Part shown: positions 15,977-19,060 of the stretch, piece by piece
Layout of the letters: each line of letters begins with the position of its first letter
How positions within the stretch are numbered: the first letter of the stretch is position 1
Assembly (NCBI GenBank): GCA_947623775.1
Contig: CANQHL010000019.1
Coordinates: forward strand, 1-19,060
Direction of reading: 5' to 3'
DNA from: an uncultured Clostridia bacterium
GTDB taxonomy: Bacteria; Bacillota; Clostridia; Christensenellales; UBA1242
DNA: 19,060 nucleotides
Notes under the pieces: model-generated
Database searches by the model: none
What the model saw: only the letters and a program-made list of their open reading frames with translations
Told to the model about the DNA's origin: nothing
Program-made: the position numbers and the translations under genes

Positions 15977-16003
15977 GATATACTTCTACTTAATAAGTAT
16001 ATC
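15977..16003. promoter_or_regulatory. 27-bp palindrome overlapping the promoter of the SPFH/ESCRT-like operon
   Basis: GATATACTT (15977-15985) and its perfect inverted copy AAGTATATC (15995-16003) are separated by nine bases. The right arm contains the candidate -10 box. This is the layout of a repressor operator. On the minus strand the repeat is also followed by TTTTT, so an AT-rich attenuator hairpin is possible if transcription starts further upstream. Confidence 0.45.
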
Positions 16004-16026
16004 ATTTTACGCCCCCAATTTGTCAA
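15996..16026 (-). promoter_or_regulatory. Promoter of the SPFH/ESCRT-like operon
   Basis: On the minus strand a perfect -35 box TTGACA (16021-16026) is followed after 19 bases by TATACT (15996-16001). The spacing is longer than the ideal 17, which often means a weak or activator-dependent promoter. A G-run lies in the spacer. Confidence 0.5.
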
Positions 16027-16042
16027 GGATTTAAACAATGTT

Positions 16043-16060
16043 TTGATAAAATATTATCAA
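16043..16060. promoter_or_regulatory. 18-bp inverted repeat between the divergent genes
   Basis: TTGATAA (16043-16049) and TTATCAA (16054-16060) form a 7-bp inverted repeat with a 4-base centre, 17 bases upstream of the -35 box of the operon. It could be a regulator binding site serving the divergent pair. In such AT-rich DNA chance is also plausible. Confidence 0.25.
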
Positions 16061-16151
16061 TATATATAATATTATTATTTAGTTTAAGGCTTATAATCTT
16101 GTGTAATATGCTCAAATATTTCATTTTACAAAGGAATTTTTGACCATTATA

Positions 16152-16180
16152 TTGTAATTTGCGATAAAAAATTATATAAT
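16152..16180 (+). promoter_or_regulatory. Promoter of the Nudix gene
   Basis: TTGTAA (16152-16157) and a perfect TATAAT (16175-16180) are separated by 17 bases. They lie about 35 bases before the start codon. Confidence 0.6.
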
Positions 16181-16215
16181 AAAAAAGTAATCATATTTTG
16201 ATATTTAAGGTGAAT

Positions 16216-16623
16216 ATGGAAGAAAAAATTTCATGTATGGCAATTGTTGTTGCCGGAAAAAACAAGAAAAAAGCACTGCTGCTTAACAGTGAGGGCGAAT
16301 GGGTGTTTCCAAAAGGCCATGTTGAAAATGGCGAAACTTATGTTAAAACTGCATTGCGTGAATTGTATGAAGAGGCAAAAATCAGCATAACAGAAAAAGA
16401 TTGCATCGGACAAGTTGACGAGTTTTCTTTTTTCTTTGATGGAGAAAATGCAACAAAGATAATCAAAGTGTTTGGCTTTAAAATAGAAAAGCCGCAAAAA
16501 ATTATGTATAACAAAGACGAATGTTTTATTGATGGGAAATGGGTGGACATTGAAAAAGTCTCTTCACTTCTTAAACACGATGATGCAAAAGCGGCCTTTG
16601 AAAAATTTTTAAAATTAATTTAA
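16216..16623 (+). CDS. Nudix hydrolase (MutT-like)
   Basis: The 135-aa protein carries a Nudix box at residues 34-56: G34, E40, R48, E49, L50, E52, E53 and I56 match Gx5Ex7REUxEExGU, but the late Gly is Lys (K55). The Mg2+-binding REUxEE core is intact. WVFPKGHVENGE leads into it as usual. Nudix enzymes hydrolyse nucleoside diphosphates linked to another group. The motif GHVENGE resembles diadenosine polyphosphate and MutT-type members, but the substrate cannot be read from sequence. The ATG at 16216 is chosen because AAGGTGA precedes it; a TTG at 16198 would give only six extra residues and lies before that site. The gene is transcribed divergently from the SPFH/ESCRT-like operon and alone in its unit. 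Confidence 0.88.
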   Translation: MEEKISCMAIVVAGKNKKKALLLNSEGEWVFPKGHVENGETYVKTALRELYEEAKISITEKDCIGQVDEFSFFFDGENATKIIKVFGFKIEKPQKIMYNKDECFIDGKWVDIEKVSSLLKHDDAKAAFEKFLKLI

Positions 16624-16647
16624 ATTTATCACATTAATTTAAATTTA

Positions 16648-16676
16648 AAAAAAAACAGCAAAAATTGCTGTTTTTT
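16648..16676 (+). terminator. Intrinsic terminator after the Nudix gene
   Basis: CAGCAA (16656-16661) and TTGCTG (16665-16670) form a hairpin with a three-base loop, extended by A/T pairs on both sides and followed by six T. The A run on the left makes it potentially bidirectional. Confidence 0.85.
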
Positions 16677-16774
16677 GGTTATTTTTTGATTTTTTGTGTT
16701 TAATAATTGCCATTTGTCCACTCGCAAACAAAATTAATTCATTCTGCATACAATGATTATGGAGGAAATTCTCT

Positions 16775-17113
16775 ATGGATTTACAAAAAATCACGGATAT
16801 AATTCCTCTAATCGTTTCACTATTAATTTCCTTAATAGGTCTGATTTCCGCAATCATCAAAGTTGTAAAATCAAAAAATTGGAATGCAATCAAATCTGCC
16901 ATATGCGACTTTATGATTCAAGCGGAATCTTTGGAAAATCACACCGGCGAAGAAAAGAAAAATGCAGTGCTTGGCTGGGTTAAGGACTTTTGCGAAAAGC
17001 AGGGTTACAAATTTAACCCCGACGAGGTATCTTCCGCAATTGAAACCTTGATTAATTTTTCAAAAAAAGTAAACAAACGTGACAAAGACTCAGAGGAAAA
17101 AGTATCTTCTTAA
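16775..17113 (+). CDS. Small membrane protein resembling LLH-family phage holins
   Basis: The 112-aa protein has one hydrophobic segment near the N-terminus (about 9-30, IIPLIVSLLISLIGLISAII). A basic stretch and a helical cytoplasmic part follow, with IQAESLENHTGEEKKNAVLGW, which is the pattern of LLH-type holin-like proteins (an AE pair, then tG-x-KK-x-x-V). The end is Lys/Asp/Glu-rich. GGAGG lies nine bases before the ATG, which fixes the start. Holins of this class are small membrane proteins used by phages to release endolysin. No endolysin or other phage gene is next to it, so it may be a phage remnant, a toxin-like protein or a domesticated membrane protein. A hairpin and a strong terminator follow. 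Confidence 0.6.
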   Translation: MDLQKITDIIPLIVSLLISLIGLISAIIKVVKSKNWNAIKSAICDFMIQAESLENHTGEEKKNAVLGWVKDFCEKQGYKFNPDEVSSAIETLINFSKKVNKRDKDSEEKVSS

Positions 17114-17150
17114 ATAAAACGGCAACTTTGCTGTTTAAACAGAATAAAAC

Positions 17151-17185
17151 ATGTGTTGTAAATTTAATTTAGTTTTACAGCACAT
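17151..17185. other. Imperfect 12-bp inverted repeat after the holin-like gene
   Basis: ATGTGTTGTAAA (17151-17162) pairs with TTTACAGCACAT (17174-17185) with one G-T pair. It has no T run on the plus strand. It may be part of the 3' untranslated region, stacked before the terminator. Confidence 0.4.
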
Positions 17186-17190
17186 CTACA

Positions 17191-17240
17191 AAAAAGCCCC
17201 AAAGCAGTATTTAGCAATGCTTTACTGCTTTGGAGTTTTT
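17191..17240. terminator. Bidirectional terminator between converging genes
   Basis: A perfect 11-bp stem, CCAAAGCAGTA (17199-17209) with TACTGCTTTGG (17223-17233), is followed by TTTTT on the plus strand (17236-17240) and by a T run on the minus strand (from the A run around 17188-17195). It serves the holin-like gene and also the minus-strand zinc-ribbon gene that ends at 17383. Confidence 0.85.
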
Positions 17241-17304
17241 CAAATTTCCTCACATTTTTCAGCCTAAATTTTAAATTCAGGACTGCAAATCTTTGAGATT
17301 TTTA

Positions 17305-17364
17305 TATTTTTTATTAAAATTTTATGTTTTTTACGGTTTTTTATTAAAATTTTGCATTTTTTAA
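17305..17364. repeat. 30-bp AT-rich tandem repeat, two copies
   Basis: Two adjacent 30-base units (17305-17334 and 17335-17364) share the core TTTTTTATTAAAATTTT and a T-rich tail, and a third decayed start follows. The repeat lies just downstream of the stop of the small zinc-ribbon gene. Confidence 0.5.
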
Positions 17365-17382
17365 CAATTTTTATCTTAATTA

Positions 17383-17622
17383 TTATAATTCTGCTATTTT
17401 ATCTTGTATCACCTTTAATGCTTTTGGTTCCTTTACAAGCACTGATAATTCGCTTAATAATTTAAGTTTTTCTGACACTATTTGCTCATGTCGCAAATTT
17501 TCCCCGTCTTCATTTAGCGGATTGCCACAGCGCGGACAAAAATTCTGCTTTTCAACATCAACTTTATTGTCACAATATGCACAGTAGTCACCATCTATTT
17601 TTGTTTTTATTCCGCCTATCAT
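17383..17622 (-). CDS. Small zinc-ribbon protein
   Basis: The 79-aa protein has a single zinc ribbon (C14, C17, C29, C32; pattern YCAYCDNK then FCPRCGNPL). It is followed by a charged helix containing VSEKLKLLSELSVLVKEP. There is no membrane segment. Its ATG overlaps the TGA of the upstream gene (17619-17622), so the two are translationally coupled and probably act together. AAGGAG lies very close to the ATG. Zinc ribbons of this kind usually bind protein or nucleic acid. No specific role can be assigned. Confidence 0.75.
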   Translation of the reverse strand: MIGGIKTKIDGDYCAYCDNKVDVEKQNFCPRCGNPLNEDGENLRHEQIVSEKLKLLSELSVLVKEPKALKVIQDKIAEL

Positions 17623-18848
17623 AACTCCTTTTCCTCCACTGCATTAAGATTTCTTGGCTTTTTACCCGCTATTCTTTTATCTGGTTGAGCTGGTCTGCCA
17701 TAGTGCTTTGTCAATATTGATTCTGTATTTTCACCCTTCAAATTATCAAATTGTTGGTTTATTGAATCTATCAACATAATCTTTGCATAAGTGTTCTCGG
17801 CATTTATTTTTGCTATCTCTCTTATAATGTCAAAGTTAAGTTCAGAGCCTGGTTCTCTTCCAAAATTTTTAAATTCCTGACATATTTTATATGCTGGCTC
17901 ACCAACATAATCATGTCCACGAACATTTCCCCTGTCTGGATTAGGAACAACAAACACGCGAATCATTCCGTTGTCTGTGTTTGCAGAACTAACATTTCTA
18001 TTTGAAGCAAGGCGGTTTGGATAATCTCTGTATCCCCCCACTGATATGAAATAATATGGCCTCTTTAGCATTCGATTTCCATTATCAGCAACCAAGAATG
18101 CACGTCTTTCTATAAATAATTTGTTGTAGTGACTTGTGAAATAGAAATCCTTTCCGTTGATTTTGTCTTGCAATCCCTCCGTCTTGTTTGCAACGGTAGA
18201 TGTTAAATTTGCTTGAAGAAATCCATGGTCAAACAGCATATGAACAGGCTGCGAGGTGTTGTTTGTCATTTCATTATTAAATATGAAGTCCACTTCAGCC
18301 ATTTGTCCACAATATTTATCTGCAATGCCTAGTTCTTTCATAAGATTGTATGTCAAATTAACGCCATCTTTTTCAAAGATTTTTACTTCCTCAGTTCCAT
18401 CATATGCTCCGACAATCTTATCTTTGATAGGCGCTAAAAGTTGCGCCATAATGTGTACTTGTTCCTCATAAGATGGAGAATAAGCTTTGCGGTAATTTGC
18501 ACTTCCGCCTGGATAGTAAAATAAATCTCCTCCAAGCATAACCTGTGCTTCTGGATTTCTTGCGAGTTCCTCGATATGTGCTTTAAACTTCTGTATTCTG
18601 AAAGGTTTTTCCTCTTTTGCTGTTTTATGCTTTGCACCCGTAAGCCCAACCATTATATTTGAAAGAACACACATGTCAATTTGCTTTATGTTCTGAGGCA
18701 ATTTTACAGTTAAATGCTTTGACCTAGGAAGTTTGTTTGTATTTTGCGGATAATCAGCAATTTCTTTTTCAAGGTCGTCGAGGGTGAACTCTTTTTGCTC
18801 AACTTCTTCGTCTTCTTCAATAATATCATCATCCTTGACATCAATCAT
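17619..18848 (-). CDS. Metallophosphoesterase-fold protein with a degenerate active site
   Basis: I set the start at the ATG at 18848-18846 (409 aa) because AAGGAGA lies eight bases upstream and the preceding gene stops at 18850; a longer frame up to 18962 would overlap that gene. After an acidic N-terminus, the fold looks like a calcineurin-type phosphoesterase: CVLSNIMVG (60-68), MLGGDLFYYPGG (104-115), KIVGAYDGTEE (144-154), HMLFDHGF (203-210) and FTSHYNK (237-243). Compared with the usual DxH, GD, GNH, H and GHxH motifs, only the GGD aspartate (D108) and one or two histidines (H208, H240) are clearly kept. It may be a pseudo-enzyme or a divergent enzyme. It is coupled to the small zinc-ribbon gene. 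The family call rests on motif order by eye and is moderate. Confidence 0.6.
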   Translation of the reverse strand: MIDVKDDDIIEEDEEVEQKEFTLDDLEKEIADYPQNTNKLPRSKHLTVKLPQNIKQIDMCVLSNIMVGLTGAKHKTAKEEKPFRIQKFKAHIEELARNPEAQVMLGGDLFYYPGGSANYRKAYSPSYEEQVHIMAQLLAPIKDKIVGAYDGTEEVKIFEKDGVNLTYNLMKELGIADKYCGQMAEVDFIFNNEMTNNTSQPVHMLFDHGFLQANLTSTVANKTEGLQDKINGKDFYFTSHYNKLFIERRAFLVADNGNRMLKRPYYFISVGGYRDYPNRLASNRNVSSANTDNGMIRVFVVPNPDRGNVRGHDYVGEPAYKICQEFKNFGREPGSELNFDIIREIAKINAENTYAKIMLIDSINQQFDNLKGENTESILTKHYGRPAQPDKRIAGKKPRNLNAVEEKEL

Positions 18849-18849
18849 A

Positions 18850-19060
18850 TTATAAATCTCCTTTTTCCTCATCGTAGTAATCGTTTTTATCAAGTTCTTT
18901 CTTTGCTTTATTTTCGTTGTTATTTTTCCCTGCAACCTTGCGGCCAACTTTTCTAACTGCACTTTGTGCCGCTCTGTCTATTTTGCCCGGCAATTTTTCC
19001 GGAACTTTTACATCAAAGGAAGCAAGATCAATAAGTTCAAGTCTATCAAGGCTTATTGTA
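18850..19060 (-). CDS. C-terminal end of an unrecognised basic protein (gene runs off the right edge)
   Basis: A frame open from the right edge ends at a TAA (18852-18850), one base before the ATG of the metallophosphoesterase-fold gene. The visible 69 residues include LDRLELIDLASFDVKVPEKL and then a very basic stretch (AVRKVGRKVAGKNNNENKAK) ending in acidic residues. The tight spacing and the ribosome binding site of the next gene inside its last codons point to one operon. Nothing in this piece identifies a family. Confidence 0.65.
   Translation of the reverse strand, partial: TISLDRLELIDLASFDVKVPEKLPGKIDRAAQSAVRKVGRKVAGKNNNENKAKKELDKNDYYDEEKGDL

Noticed and set aside
16753..16983. Alternative plus-strand frame overlapping the holin-like gene
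   Set aside because: Its start lies before the GGAGG that serves the holin-like ATG, and its composition is not protein-like. The other frame has a clear membrane helix and family pattern.
18849..18962. Longer N-terminus for the metallophosphoesterase-fold protein
   Set aside because: The extra 38 residues overlap another open frame that ends at 18850 and has a more protein-like composition. AAGGAGA directly precedes the ATG at 18848.
16216..19060. Prophage region
   Set aside because: Only one holin-like gene suggests phage. There are no structural, packaging, integrase or lysin genes, and no attachment sites are visible.

Overview
The window is AT-rich, densely packed bacterial DNA. It uses the standard bacterial code (TGA is a stop, seen in two ATGA overlaps) and strong AGGAGG-type ribosome binding sites. 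The protein content fits a low-GC member of the Bacillota, probably an uncultured Clostridia-like gut bacterium: a MoxR/BatA operon, a YdjI-like SPFH protein with zinc ribbons, a SpoVK/CbbX-type AAA+ ATPase and a zinc-ribbon/TPR/TIR protein. This placement is an inference from protein style, because no rRNA or tRNA gene is present. Almost everything is on the minus strand; only a Nudix gene and a small holin-like gene are on the plus strand.

Layout, left to right. (1) Bases 1-513 hold the N-terminal part of an unrecognised minus-strand gene with a good promoter. (2) Bases 754-8734 hold a five-gene minus-strand MoxR operon. In transcription order it encodes a MoxR AAA+ ATPase, a DUF58 protein, a membrane protein with an InlB/Flg_new-like beta-repeat, a BatA-like VWA protein (TTG start) and a large membrane-anchored double-VWA protein. 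It ends in a clear terminator. (3) Bases 8735-9389 are gene-free. They contain the moxR promoter, a terminator for the operon to the right, a 211-bp MITE-like palindromic element with perfect 16-bp inverted ends, and a degenerate short tandem repeat. (4) Bases 9390-15946 hold a six-gene minus-strand operon, the most interesting part of the window. In transcription order it encodes an SPFH/band-7 protein with a double zinc ribbon, a 105-aa helical protein, two ESCRT-III/Snf7-like helical proteins, an AAA+ ATPase with an N-terminal MIT-like domain, and a 988-aa zinc ribbon-TPR-TIR protein with C-terminal membrane helices. A promoter overlapped by a 27-bp palindrome precedes it. (5) Bases 16216-17113 hold a Nudix hydrolase and an LLH-type holin-like protein, each followed by a terminator. 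(6) Bases 17383-19060 hold a minus-strand cluster: the end of a basic protein, a metallophosphoesterase-fold protein that has lost most expected metal ligands, and a small zinc-ribbon protein.

How the genes may work together. The operon at 9390-15946 reads as a bacterial membrane-remodelling module. SPFH proteins mark membrane domains. ESCRT-III-like proteins polymerise on membranes. The second ESCRT-like protein ends in a tail that closely follows the MIM1 pattern, and MIM1 tails are what MIT domains bind. The next gene encodes an AAA+ ATPase with an MIT-like N-terminus. This parallels the CHMP/Vps4 pair of archaea and eukaryotes, but the motor here is of the CbbX/SpoVK class. The terminal TIR protein could make this a membrane-damage sensor coupled to an NAD-consuming or signalling effector. 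The neighbouring MoxR/VWA operon is another chaperone-like system acting at the membrane and may or may not be functionally linked. All domain calls are by eye from the translated sequence.
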